Made by a program: the position numbers and the translations under genes
Shown: positions 30,701 to 38,514 of the stretch, one piece after another
Layout of the letters: each line of letters starts with the position of its first letter
How positions within the stretch are numbered: position 1 is the stretch's first letter
NCBI GenBank assembly: GCA_001657385.1
Contig: LYSZ01000006.1
Coordinates: 124,001-188,000 of the forward strand
Source of the DNA: Parvularcula sp. BBD 1991-13
GTDB lineage: Bacteria > Pseudomonadota > Alphaproteobacteria > Caulobacterales > Parvularculaceae
DNA length: 64,000 nt
Reading direction: 5' to 3'
Notes under the pieces: model-generated
The model's input: only the letters and a program-made list of their open reading frames with translations
What the model was told of the DNA's origin: nothing
The model's database searches: none

Positions 30701-32682
30701 ATCGCGGAGAGCGACGCCTGGTTCCGCTTCGCCGCCTCGCGCACCCGCGCCGCGCGCAGCTTACGCTCCCGCGCGAGGGCCTGGCTAACATTCTGGATTT
30801 CTTCCTCGTCCGGATAAATGCGCCCCTGCGCGGACTGGGTCAGGCCCACATCCGGGTTGAGCTTCGACTTCGGCGCCGCGCGCGGCTCGTCCGGCGACGG
30901 CGGGTGAGCGCAGACGACGGGCGGACCGATGTCGCCCAGAAACGATGTCGCCGGCGCGTCCGGCGACGCCCAGCGCACGAGCGCGCCCAGCAAGGCCCGC
31001 GGTCGATCCTGGGAGGGACGGCAGATATGGAAATTGCCCACATAAGGGTCCGGCAGCGCAGGCGTCCATCCGTAGACGCCGAATTGCAGCAACAGCGAAC
31101 CGTCGTCGATCCGCTCGCGGTCGGCAAGCGCGCCGTCGGCGAAGACCGCCGCCGCCTGCGTCGCCCACACCAGCGCGTTGCGCAGCACCAGCCGCGTGTC
31201 GTCGCTGTCCTCGACGCCGGCGGCCAGCGTGGCGCGCACGCCGGACGACGACGCCCGCAACAGCACCGCGCCGAAACCGGCGGGCGTCGCCACGGGAAGC
31301 CCGTTCGCCCGCACCGGGCGGTCCAGCGCCAGCCGCGCCCGCCCCGTGGCGACGAGCGTTTCCCCGCTCTTCACGTCGCACAGGTGATAGAAAATGAAAC
31401 GGCCGACATAGTCATGGCCCCAGGGCAGCCGCCGTTCGCCCGCCTGTCCGCCTGTTTGCTGTCCCGCTGGCTGTTGTCCGGCCGGCGGCAGCTCCCAGAG
31501 GCGATAGGCCGTTTTCACCGGCGCCGCCAGCGGCGCGGCGTCGAGATCGAGAAGGGCGACCGCGCGGTTGTTGAGCGCCATCCAGGGATCGAGCGAATGG
31601 AAGCGCGCGTCGCCCGCGTACCATCGCGCGCGGACGCCTTTCAGGGCGAGCCAGAATCCCGGCGACACGGCGGCCGGCCCGAGCGCCGCGGGGGCCGCCG
31701 ACACCACCGGCAGGGCGAGCGCGGCGCCGGCGACGTCGGCCTTGCCTTCGAACTCGCAAAGCTTCGAGACGATCTGCGCGGCGTCGAAGCGGTCCGGCTG
31801 GACCTTGTATTCCACCAGCAGCGTCCAGAGCTGGGGGACGAAGCTGGACGCGCCGGTCGTTTCGGAAAAAACGAACTCCTGGCCCCAGATCCCGGCGCCG
31901 CCCTTGCCGCCTTCGATCTCCACGCCGCCGTTCCGGAAAACAAGGGTCAGCAGCGGCAATTGCAGCGACGCCCCGGACGCGCAGCCGCCCTCGGCGGGGG
32001 CGACCTCCTCCGCGGCGAGCGCCAGCTCCAGCCGCGCCTCCAGCGGCGCGGCGATGTCGACGCTGCCTTCGCCGGCGCCGGTCACGTCGGGCAGCCGCAG
32101 CTTGCCGTCGCTCACCGTGGCGCCGACATAAGCGCCCGCCGGCAGGCCGGCGTTGAGGAGGTCTCCGCGAATCCAGACCGTGCCGGCCTGCAGATCCAGC
32201 GTCACCGCGCCGATCGCGGAAACGACCGGCCGGCGCGCGCTGCTGAGGACGAAGGCCGGCGCCGGCGCCCCGTCCTCGGTAATCTCGAAACGGCGCGCGG
32301 CGCGCCAGTACTGAAAGAAGATCGGCCGATCGTCGACGAAAAACGGCCCGAGACGCTCCGCGCCGCCAAGCGCGGTCAGGGGGCCGGCCAACCGCGCGGC
32401 GAGAAGGTCCTCGCGCTCGTCGCGGCGGAGAATATGGAGGGGCGGATCTTCGAGATCGGCCTCGTCCGCCTCGAAAGGTTCCGCCGCCGCGTCTTCGTCG
32501 TCGAGCGCCAGCCGCGCGAGCCTTTGCGGCGCCTGCGTCGCCGCCTCGTCAAGCTGACCCGACGAGGCCGCCAGCAGGAGCCCGCGCAGCTTTCGAAGGT
32601 CGCTGTCGAGTTCCGGCTTGAGGTCCGCGGTCAGCCGGAGGATCTCCGATCTGGTCGTCGCTTTTTTTGATTGACTGGCCAT
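27796..32682 (-). CDS. Giant protein of unknown function (first gene of the pair)
   Basis: 1628 residues, not recognised. It starts with a charged helix (ATTRSEILRLTADLKPELDS) and has no signal peptide. The body is beta-rich; a conspicuous stretch FDLSGYGGSNFSKWENP lies at about 918-934, followed by VGRTALEIIKVASVLHPWGIRVTRS. The last 200 residues (about 1430-1628) are regular alternating Val/Gly/Leu strands (GIGVKGSIGPFKAYAYLGVG and similar), like a beta-barrel or beta-solenoid. The frame stays open to 32775, but ATG 32682 has GGGGAG five bases upstream. A structural or surface/assembly role is possible but unproven. Confidence 0.75.
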   Translation of the reverse strand: MASQSKKATTRSEILRLTADLKPELDSDLRKLRGLLLAASSGQLDEAATQAPQRLARLALDDEDAAAEPFEADEADLEDPPLHILRRDEREDLLAARLAGPLTALGGAERLGPFFVDDRPIFFQYWRAARRFEITEDGAPAPAFVLSSARRPVVSAIGAVTLDLQAGTVWIRGDLLNAGLPAGAYVGATVSDGKLRLPDVTGAGEGSVDIAAPLEARLELALAAEEVAPAEGGCASGASLQLPLLTLVFRNGGVEIEGGKGGAGIWGQEFVFSETTGASSFVPQLWTLLVEYKVQPDRFDAAQIVSKLCEFEGKADVAGAALALPVVSAAPAALGPAAVSPGFWLALKGVRARWYAGDARFHSLDPWMALNNRAVALLDLDAAPLAAPVKTAYRLWELPPAGQQPAGQQTGGQAGERRLPWGHDYVGRFIFYHLCDVKSGETLVATGRARLALDRPVRANGLPVATPAGFGAVLLRASSSGVRATLAAGVEDSDDTRLVLRNALVWATQAAAVFADGALADRERIDDGSLLLQFGVYGWTPALPDPYVGNFHICRPSQDRPRALLGALVRWASPDAPATSFLGDIGPPVVCAHPPSPDEPRAAPKSKLNPDVGLTQSAQGRIYPDEEEIQNVSQALARERKLRAARVREAAKRNQASLSAIEGGLAERLGRTPPLFLLDVSTNQDLLGVALWGVSRQRETLAALAASPAVSGALRFSVAALDVASPAETMRLVALPQVQWEPVRTLDEDQDIFTLGWFPTPLASATDGGPTVLGARTQKLAPAIPEPFLNLAKQEFDQGTNVVFKTTLPFGLVTVVDVNPTAAPGRRADTLEITQPEFAAEAAVGGLQITAKAEGGRDSEGAVSPYFDGATRQLINGIDLQTGAPLGLSVLSSTGDPAGDVETIFNNDMAANPKSPVTRFDLSGYGGSNFSKWENPFALFAETAKTQFQMTVGRTALEIIKVASVLHPWGIRVTRSVIVERRSGGGVIRRDTGWQATSPGLFDYRYLDASASPPAAKVADYAFDAGIFKGLFGVRSIRPAPGLEFSSGGATFAPYYFDADLALDGHAGRTPAVGLLGWLQTRPNGDPASRESLRALIKAQGAVGGPIDAWVAFGASKLPFRARRVEIDAVDDAAGDPIFVAAVRGAPKLPKTGAWSVVRRPVAGLAPGEGAATPISDAKGAPVIRRYAVKYQAGDTRSFAEPPRDPGVPAGDWRIADPADLLDRFAPRHEYALLQSAPTHGFLFARPFSANAGAARIDGDVRPELADVLARSTSKGAFPPPENAIPLNAPMHFDVGADGSLTLSDIVTVVNHPTPLRLAGATGHGSDLSYSDATMELELGADRWRAEFNGMTLWSDIAGLERATGARLRIVGSTDQRPQVSEIDTIVYEPIEKILTYLPVFGAREPLGPVDLGAANANHELKIVIETIQEVPREGFDIGGVEIKLLLGAGGSTGFDLATGGVKASGELMAGVKGEFPILSVGVASVFIIVQLDVKFTIVSVVGVVTEEKLELVAFVGIGVKGSIGPFKAYAYLGVGFVFVYDITSGTPKFGGLVRFEAGIDLKVVKVKLLAELKGVVYKKTEALPPPETGTTEKTYCDYAGKVKLQVDIFMIISISATYTVSDTKELE

Positions 32683-33390
32683 GCAACTCCCCGCGCCGTT
32701 AAGGGTGTGGTTCGAATGGATGAGGTCCCAAAAAGGCGCGGCGGAGGAACGCCGCCGGAAAACCCCGTTCAGCAAATTCGATTCAGCAGGCTCAATTCAG
32801 ACAACCGGGCCCAACCAGACACAGCCCGGCTCGGAAAACCCGACCCTGCGGAGGCTATTCGGAGACGCTGAATCAGCAGCGCCTTTTCAGAAACGCCGGC
32901 GACAAAACCGAGCCGCAAAACCAAACGAAGACGACGCCTGAAGACAGGACGCGCCGCGGGCGAGCTGCGCCGAAGGCCATGCAATACGGCCATGCGCCAA
33001 GAACGGTTGCGATCGCCGTTTTACGAAAGCCTGCGTACGGAATATTGAAAGACGTAAACTTTAAACGCGCCAAGAAGAATTTGATGCGCAAATCTCTCCC
33101 CATCATCACTTTAGACAAAACCCTTTCTAAACATCAAGTATTATTTTTACACTCTACGGTTTTATTGCAATTTCTTTAAGAATTCACGGCGATCCTTACA
33201 CGCATCATCGCCGTTCCGGGACAGGACGATCCGGGTCGGACCAGCCGACGCGCGCCCTTGCGCTCCCCGAGGCGACGCGATCGGCGGGGCGGGGCGAACC
33301 GGTTTCGCCGGTTTCGATCAGGGGCGTGAAGCCGCGAGCTGATTTCTTTGTTTACCGGCGCGGGCCGCTCTTCATCGCCTTTGAAGCTTT

Positions 33391-33402
33391 TACGAACAGT
33401 TC
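33391..33402 (+). promoter_or_regulatory. Operator-like site 1 (TACGAACAGTTC)
   Basis: TACGAACAGTTC contains the palindrome GAAC-A-GTTC. The exact reverse complement recurs at 33476-33487, and a TATATT element (33432-33437) lies between the two. The pair flanks the probable promoter of the TonB-dependent receptor gene. Confidence 0.55.
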
Positions 33403-33475
33403 ACAAAGAGATTGCGGTTTGCGGCGAGTCCTATATTAGAGGACGCTTGGGCTGGATTAGTCTGGATCCTTGCAA

Positions 33476-33487
33476 GAACTGTTCGTA
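33476..33487 (+). promoter_or_regulatory. Operator-like site 2 (GAACTGTTCGTA)
   Basis: This is the 12-base reverse complement of the site at 33391-33402, 66 bases before the receptor ATG. Two identical palindromic sites 85 bases apart suggest a dimeric repressor that can bridge the promoter by looping. Regulator unknown. Confidence 0.55.
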
Positions 33488-33552
33488 CGCTAAACGACTT
33501 TGTATGCTCAAAGACCGTCGGCGAAACGCCGGCTCCATCCAGGGGAACCGTC

Positions 33553-35700
33553 ATGCGCAAACACCATCGCACGCACCATGTGAAACCTTTGCCGATGCGC
33601 TGCGGCGCGCGGCGCCGCGCGCGGAACGCGGGGATGCTGGCCGGCGCGGCGGCGGCGCTCGCGCCAGCCGTAACCGCGGCGCAGGACGCGACGCTGGCGG
33701 GCGATGAAATCATCGTCACCGCAGACCGCCTCAACCGCCCGGCCCAGGACACGCCCGTCTTTATCACCGCCTTCGACGCCGAGGAAATCGCGCTTCGCCG
33801 CATCGTCCGGACGGACGACATTTCCAACCTGGTTCCCAACTTCATCGTCGACGACCGGTTCACCACCCTGACCACGTCGGGAACGTTCCGCGGCCTGTCG
33901 CAGCTTGACAACGGCGATCCGCCCTACGCGGTCGTGGTCGACGGCATTCCCCTCGCCCTGCAGCGGGAATTCAACTTCGCGCTGTTCGACGTCGAACAGA
34001 TCGAGGTGGCTGCAGGGCCGCAGGGCGCGCTTTACGGCCGCAACGCCATCGCCGGGGCGGTGATCATCAACACCCGCGACGCCAGCGAGAAATGGACCGG
34101 CGGTTTCAACGCCAGCTACGGCGCCGGCAACCAGCTGCGCGGCGCGGCCAGCGTCAGCGGACCGCTGAACGACCGGGTCGCCATGCGCCTCGCCGCCGTC
34201 GGCCTCACCGATAACGGCCGGCTCGAAAATCCGTTTCTCGATTCCAACGTCGACTTCGTCGATCATGACTTCACCATTCGCGCCGGCCTCGACATCAAGG
34301 CGGCGGACTGGCTCGAATTCGACATCCGCGGCCAGTACCGGGATTTCGACGTCGGATCGCTGTTCAACACCCGCGTCCTGAGCAACGAGGCGAACGACAT
34401 CGCGCCGCCGACGTCGAACCGTCTCGGCGCCAGCGAGGGACACGTGGCCAACGTCACCTTCCGCGCCACGGCGGACCTGCCTTTCGGCGAACTGGTGAGC
34501 GTGACCGGGTTTTCTGATCAGACCGAGGTGTCCAGCGGCGATCTCGACTTCAGCAACGCCAACGAGGTGCCCTTCCAGCTGATCCAGTTCCTGCGCACCG
34601 AGGAGCGCACCTACAGTCAGGAAGTCCGGCTGTCGTCCGAGCTGAACGACCGGGTGACATGGTTCCTGGGCGGACGGTATCTGCGCACGCAGATCGACAA
34701 CCCGGTGCTGCTGCCGTTTTTCGACATCGCGGGGCCGCTGTCGGGTTTCGATCCGAGCGTGTGCACGCCGTTTTCCTGCTTCGAGCAGAACGCCCAGACA
34801 ACCACGAACAGTTTCGGCGTCTTCGGTCAGGCGCAGATCGCGCTGACCGAACGCCTGGGTCTCGGCCTCGCCCTGCGCTACGACGAGGACGACCGCGAAC
34901 AGGTCAATGTTCTCAACGATTTCAAACGGCAGGAAACGTTCAGCGGCTTCCAGCCCAGCGTCCGCCTCAGCTACGACATGGGCGATCAGCTTGTTTACGC
35001 GTCATGGGGCCGGGCTTTCCTGCCTGGCGGGTTCAACACGCCGGACCCGGATCCGACCGCGTCCCTCACGGACGGTTTCGACGAACAGGTGGTGGACACG
35101 CTCGAAGTCGGCGCCAAGACCCAGTGGCTCGACGGTCGCCTCACCCTGAACGGCGCGTTTTTCTACAGTTTCGTCGACGGCTACCAATATTTTATTCTGA
35201 ACGCCACGTCGCAGGTCATCGACAACATAGACCAGGTCGACATTTACGGCGTCGAGGTTCAGGGGCGCGCGCATCTTACAGAGGGATTGAGTTTCTACAC
35301 CTCTCTCGGCACGACGGCCACGGACATCAAGAGCAATCCGCTGGAGCCGACGACGGTCGGCAACGAGGCGCCGCGCGCCGTCGACTACACGCTGAATATG
35401 GGCTTCGACGTCAATCAGCCCCTTACCGACGACATGACCCTGGTCGGCACGATCGGATATGAGCGGCGCGGCGAGCGCACCTGGGACATCGGCAACGACT
35501 TCGTTCAGGATCCGGTCGATCTCCTCAACCTTCGGATCGGGGTCGACAGGGGACCTTACAACCTGTCCTTCTTCGGCAAGAACCTGACCGACGAAGAGTT
35601 CTACACCGACCTCCTGCCGCCGCGCGGGCTGTTCAACAACCCGATCGCGTTCCGCAACCGTCCGCGCGAATACGGCGTCGAATTCTCCGCTCGGTTTTAG
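33553..35700 (+). CDS. TonB-dependent outer-membrane receptor
   Basis: 715 residues. An unusually basic N-terminus precedes a signal peptide (MLAGAAAALAPAVTAAQ), then a TonB-box-like DEIIVTADR, the plug domain (about 50-165, with YAVVVDGIPLALQREFNFALFDVEQIEVAAGPQGALYGRNAIAGAV) and a 22-strand barrel ending in EFSARF with the C-terminal Phe needed for BAM insertion. Receptors of this Caulobacter-like group import sugars, vitamins or siderophores; the ligand is not evident. The ATG at 33553 has AGGGGAA upstream. The paired operators (33391, 33476) indicate specific regulation. It is followed by a dispersed repeat and no transporter partner. Confidence 0.9.
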   Translation: MRKHHRTHHVKPLPMRCGARRRARNAGMLAGAAAALAPAVTAAQDATLAGDEIIVTADRLNRPAQDTPVFITAFDAEEIALRRIVRTDDISNLVPNFIVDDRFTTLTTSGTFRGLSQLDNGDPPYAVVVDGIPLALQREFNFALFDVEQIEVAAGPQGALYGRNAIAGAVIINTRDASEKWTGGFNASYGAGNQLRGAASVSGPLNDRVAMRLAAVGLTDNGRLENPFLDSNVDFVDHDFTIRAGLDIKAADWLEFDIRGQYRDFDVGSLFNTRVLSNEANDIAPPTSNRLGASEGHVANVTFRATADLPFGELVSVTGFSDQTEVSSGDLDFSNANEVPFQLIQFLRTEERTYSQEVRLSSELNDRVTWFLGGRYLRTQIDNPVLLPFFDIAGPLSGFDPSVCTPFSCFEQNAQTTTNSFGVFGQAQIALTERLGLGLALRYDEDDREQVNVLNDFKRQETFSGFQPSVRLSYDMGDQLVYASWGRAFLPGGFNTPDPDPTASLTDGFDEQVVDTLEVGAKTQWLDGRLTLNGAFFYSFVDGYQYFILNATSQVIDNIDQVDIYGVEVQGRAHLTEGLSFYTSLGTTATDIKSNPLEPTTVGNEAPRAVDYTLNMGFDVNQPLTDDMTLVGTIGYERRGERTWDIGNDFVQDPVDLLNLRIGVDRGPYNLSFFGKNLTDEEFYTDLLPPRGLFNNPIAFRNRPREYGVEFSARF

Positions 35701-35803
35701 AGCGTGTCGCCGCAAAAGCGGACTGGCGGTTTTGCGGGTGCGCGGGCGCGCTCGACTTAAAATTCAGCGCCAATTGTAAATCGCGTCGAACGCAATTGGC
35801 TCT
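35701..35803. repeat. Dispersed intergenic repeat, copy A
   Basis: About 103 bases directly behind the receptor stop codon. The sequence matches copy B at 59640-59757 in several blocks: gcggttttgcgg, cgcgggcgcgctc, cgcgccaat and atcgcgt-gaacgcaat-ggctct. It contains a perfect 8-base hairpin GCCAATTG (35769-35776) / CAATTGGC (35793-35800), so it resembles REP/RIME-type alphaproteobacterial intergenic elements. Confidence 0.75.
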
Positions 35804-35839
35804 GGGGCGCGCCGCAACAGGCGGCGGGCGGCGCCGCGC

Positions 35840-36391
35840 CTACCGGTTTTTCAGCCGGATCGGCGCGACCCGCAGATTCAGCGTTTTCATGTAATCCGGA
35901 TCTTCGTCCTCCGGCACTTCGAGAAACCGCTCCTCGATCCAGATGACGGAATGATCGGTGATGTCGGCATGCCCGTGCGCGGCCTCGCCATTATCCAGCC
36001 ACGCGGTCATGATCGACCGTGTGGAAACGGTCTGGCCGTCCTCGCGCAGGGACAGATCCACATTGTGAATTTTTCGCCCCGTGGAAACGCCGCAATATTG
36101 CGGGCAACGCTCGGCCCTTGCCGGTCTGTCCTCCGGCTCGACAAGCGTCGCGAAGCAAAGCCCCAGTTGCGGCCACAACACCATGCATTCATGCTCGCCG
36201 GAGATCGCCTCGCCGCCGTCCGGCGCAGGCGCCACCCTGGCGACCACCCAGCTTGTCCATGACGCGCGCCCGCCGCCCTCGCGCTGCAACTCGTACTGGC
36301 TTTCGGTCAGCACTTCATACGTCCCGCACCCTTCGAACGCGTACCGGCGGCCGGGACGCAATTGCATGTCGGCTGGCGGGGTTTCCGGCAT
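35840..36391 (-). CDS. Conserved-looking protein of unknown function
   Basis: 183 residues, not recognised. It is soluble, with no signal or membrane segment, and rich in short beta strands: RPGRRYAFEGCGTYEVL, SWTSWVVARVAP, HECMVLWPQLGLCFATL, TVSTRSIMTAWLDN. It contains three Cys clusters (FEGCG, EHECM, ERCPQYCG) but no clear metal motif. The frame stays open to 36469; ATG 36391 has AAAGG eight bases upstream. It is divergent from the CodB-like permease gene and separated from the receptor by the repeat. Confidence 0.6.
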   Translation of the reverse strand: MPETPPADMQLRPGRRYAFEGCGTYEVLTESQYELQREGGGRASWTSWVVARVAPAPDGGEAISGEHECMVLWPQLGLCFATLVEPEDRPARAERCPQYCGVSTGRKIHNVDLSLREDGQTVSTRSIMTAWLDNGEAAHGHADITDHSVIWIEERFLEVPEDEDPDYMKTLNLRVAPIRLKNR

Positions 36392-36795
36392 GGGCGGGAC
36401 CTTTCTCGTCGCCGGCCTGTGGGACCGGCCTGTTACGCGCAACTGCAATGGCGCGGCGATGCAGTACATTTTTCAACGGGCTCGTCGCGACCTGCATCCG
36501 TTACATAATTTATCGGCGCGCGGCGCGCAACGACGCCGCGGCGTTTGCAATCGGCCGAGAGGGCTCATAGATCTACCGGCGGAAATAAATTCACGGCGCG
36601 TCGTTCGCGGCCATGGGACGGGTACCGGGCGTTTTCCCGGTGAAGCGGCATGGGCGCGCGCTCCTTTGAACAAGCGCCCGCATGCGCGGATCGAACGCGG
36701 CGGGTTGAATGCGGCGGTCGAATGCGGCGGGCAGCGCCATTCCCGAAACGATCCGGCTGGCGCCGGTGCGGCGCACGGCTATTGAAAGACAGGTT
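36392..36795. other. Divergent intergenic region
   Basis: 404 bases between the unknown gene and the permease gene. On the minus strand TTGCGC (36525-36530) and TATGTA (36502-36507), 17 bases apart, may be a promoter for the unknown gene. I see no gene or clear operator here. Confidence 0.4.
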
Positions 36796-38109
36796 ATGAA
36801 AGTCAGATCGGAGAGCAATTTTTCCAGAATCGCCGTGCCGGCGTCCGAGCGCAAGCCGGTCGCCGCGATGGTCGTCTTTCTGTCCGGCCTTTACAACACG
36901 CTGCCGGTCTACGCCCTTGCGAGCGCGATCGTCCTCGGCCTCGGCTTCGTCCAGGGCGCGCTGGCGATTGTCGCGGGCGCCGCGATCGCCGTCGTCATCG
37001 CATCCGCAACCGCCTATATCGGCGGCGCGACCGGCCTGACCACCTACAACATCAATATTCATACCTTCGGTCGGCGCGGCTCGGTTCTCGTCAACGCCAT
37101 TGTCAATATCGGCGCGATCGGCTGGTACGGACTGACCCTGGGCTTTTTCGCCCTGGCGCTCGATGCGGCGGTGCGGTTCGCCTTCGGCGTCGATATTCCG
37201 TTGCCGGTCTATACGGTCGGCGCCGGGGTCGCGACGACGGCCACCGTACTTTACGGCTTCAACGCAATGGACTGGCTGAACCGGCTTGCGATCCCCGTGC
37301 TCGCGGCCTTCCTGGTCTGGATCGGCTATGAAACCGTCAACACGGCCTCTCTCGGCGCGGTTGTCGATTTCGCCGGCGCGCCGGACGCGCAGATCTCCTC
37401 CTTCGCCATGGGCATGACGGCGATGATCGGCCTTGCCAGCGCCAGCGCCAGCGCCATGCCCGACGTCATGCGCTTCGCCCGGTCGGGCCGCGGGGCGATC
37501 GCCGCGGTCGTGTTGACGCTGCTCCTGACGGCGCCGGTCCTGATGAGCCTGTCGGCGATGCCGGTCGTGCTGACCGGCGGGCAGGATTTCGTCGCCAACG
37601 TGCTCAGCCTCGATCTTGGCCTCGCCGCCGTCGTCATCGTCATTCTGGCGACCTGGACGACCAACATCATCAACGTCTACGCCGGATCGCTGAGCATGGC
37701 GCGCCTCGCCCCCGGCCTGAAGGAGGTTCACGCGACGTTGATCTGCGGCGCCGCCGGCATTGCGATCGCGCTGATGAACATCACCGAGGACTTCATTGCG
37801 TTTTTCACTCTGCTGGGCGTGACGATGCCGCCGATCGCCGGCGTTTACATCGCCCACTACTTCCTTTCATGGCGCCGGGCCGGCGGCGCGTTCCACATGG
37901 ACGCGGTCGCGGCGGTCCGCCCGCTCGCCCTCGCCGCGTGGATCGCCGGGTCGGGCGTCGCCTACAGCACGCAATATGCCGGACAGTCGCTGACCGGCGT
38001 CGCCGCCGTCGACGGGGTGCTCGTCGCCGGCCTGGTCTTCACGATCCTGTGGGCGCTGAACGGGCTGGCTTCCCTGGCGCGGCGGCGCGAGCGCGCGCCG
38101 TCGGCGTGA
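36796..38109 (+). CDS. NCS1-type cytosine/purine permease, CodB-like
   Basis: 437 residues, 12 hydrophobic helices. The early helix with LSGLYNTLPVYALASAIVLGLGF and the second with TYIGGATGLTTYNINIHTFGRRGS-like text fit the nucleobase:cation symporter-1 family, closest in feel to CodB. The substrate (cytosine, hydroxymethylpyrimidine, purines) is unknown; no deaminase or thiamine gene is adjacent. ATG 36796 has GACAGG upstream; the earlier in-frame start at 36709 would add a non-homologous basic tail. Confidence 0.82.
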   Translation: MKVRSESNFSRIAVPASERKPVAAMVVFLSGLYNTLPVYALASAIVLGLGFVQGALAIVAGAAIAVVIASATAYIGGATGLTTYNINIHTFGRRGSVLVNAIVNIGAIGWYGLTLGFFALALDAAVRFAFGVDIPLPVYTVGAGVATTATVLYGFNAMDWLNRLAIPVLAAFLVWIGYETVNTASLGAVVDFAGAPDAQISSFAMGMTAMIGLASASASAMPDVMRFARSGRGAIAAVVLTLLLTAPVLMSLSAMPVVLTGGQDFVANVLSLDLGLAAVVIVILATWTTNIINVYAGSLSMARLAPGLKEVHATLICGAAGIAIALMNITEDFIAFFTLLGVTMPPIAGVYIAHYFLSWRRAGGAFHMDAVAAVRPLALAAWIAGSGVAYSTQYAGQSLTGVAAVDGVLVAGLVFTILWALNGLASLARRRERAPSA

Positions 38110-38514
38110 CGCGGCCGCATTGATCGGCTTACAGGCGCGGCAACGGCAAACGGCGCCCCGATCGGCCTGCAAATACAAAGGCGTAAGGGGCGCCGGCGAG
38201 GATCGCGGGCCGGCGCGGGAAAAGGCGGCGGCGCGCCCGCGGCGAACGCGTAAAATTCATTACAGAATTCAATAATCGATTTGCCCAGTTCCAGCGTATA
38301 CTCGGCCATGCCCGCCAGACAAGACCGGCAAACCATTTTCCATGTCTTAACCATAGGGTTATGATCGGCCATTAGCCTTATTTCAGACGATAAATTCGGC
38401 GTTCATCGCAGCGGGGCGTCAATCCGCCGATTGCGCCTTGCCGCATAGCGAAACGACCGACACAACAGTTTGACGGGCTGCAATGGGACGGCCCTCGCCA
38501 CAAGGAGTGAGACG
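38110..38514. promoter_or_regulatory. Intergenic region before the RND efflux operon, with CtrA-type half-site
   Basis: 405 bases. TTAACCAT (38347-38354) is a CtrA-type half-site and is also part of a small inverted repeat TAACC-ATAG-GGTTA (38348-38361) that could serve a pump regulator. The rest shows no gene; the first 170 bases are GC-rich and the last 130 more AT-rich, as expected of promoter DNA. Confidence 0.4.

Larger units (their letters stand above)
32683..33552. promoter_or_regulatory. 870-base divergent leader region of the giant gene pair and the TonB receptor
   Basis: This is the longest gap in the window and holds its most AT-rich stretch (33100-33185). On the minus strand TTGCAA followed about 17 bases later by an A/T-rich AAAATA element near 33150 could be the giant-gene promoter, giving a leader of roughly 450 bases. 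That leader contains three TTCAG words at a 14-base period (32768, 32782, 32796) and the palindrome GCTGAATCAGC (32867-32877). The right part holds the receptor operators. Three short frames here (32671-32871, 32873-33118, 32979-33179) have no family features and are not called. Confidence 0.5.

Noticed and set aside
32979-33179. Small plus-strand frame in the AT-rich gap as a gene
   Set aside because: No ribosome site, no recognisable family features, and its sequence continues into the AT-rich promoter-like stretch.
23908-33200. tRNA-Cys as the attachment site of an integrated island carrying the giant genes
   Set aside because: No copy of the tRNA 3' end was seen near 33 kb, no integrase gene is present, and the giant genes share the base composition of their neighbours.
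33392-33486. The GAAC-N-GTTC sites as LexA (SOS) boxes
   Set aside because: The alphaproteobacterial LexA box is a direct GTTC-N7-GTTC; the spacing here is one base and the arrangement palindromic.
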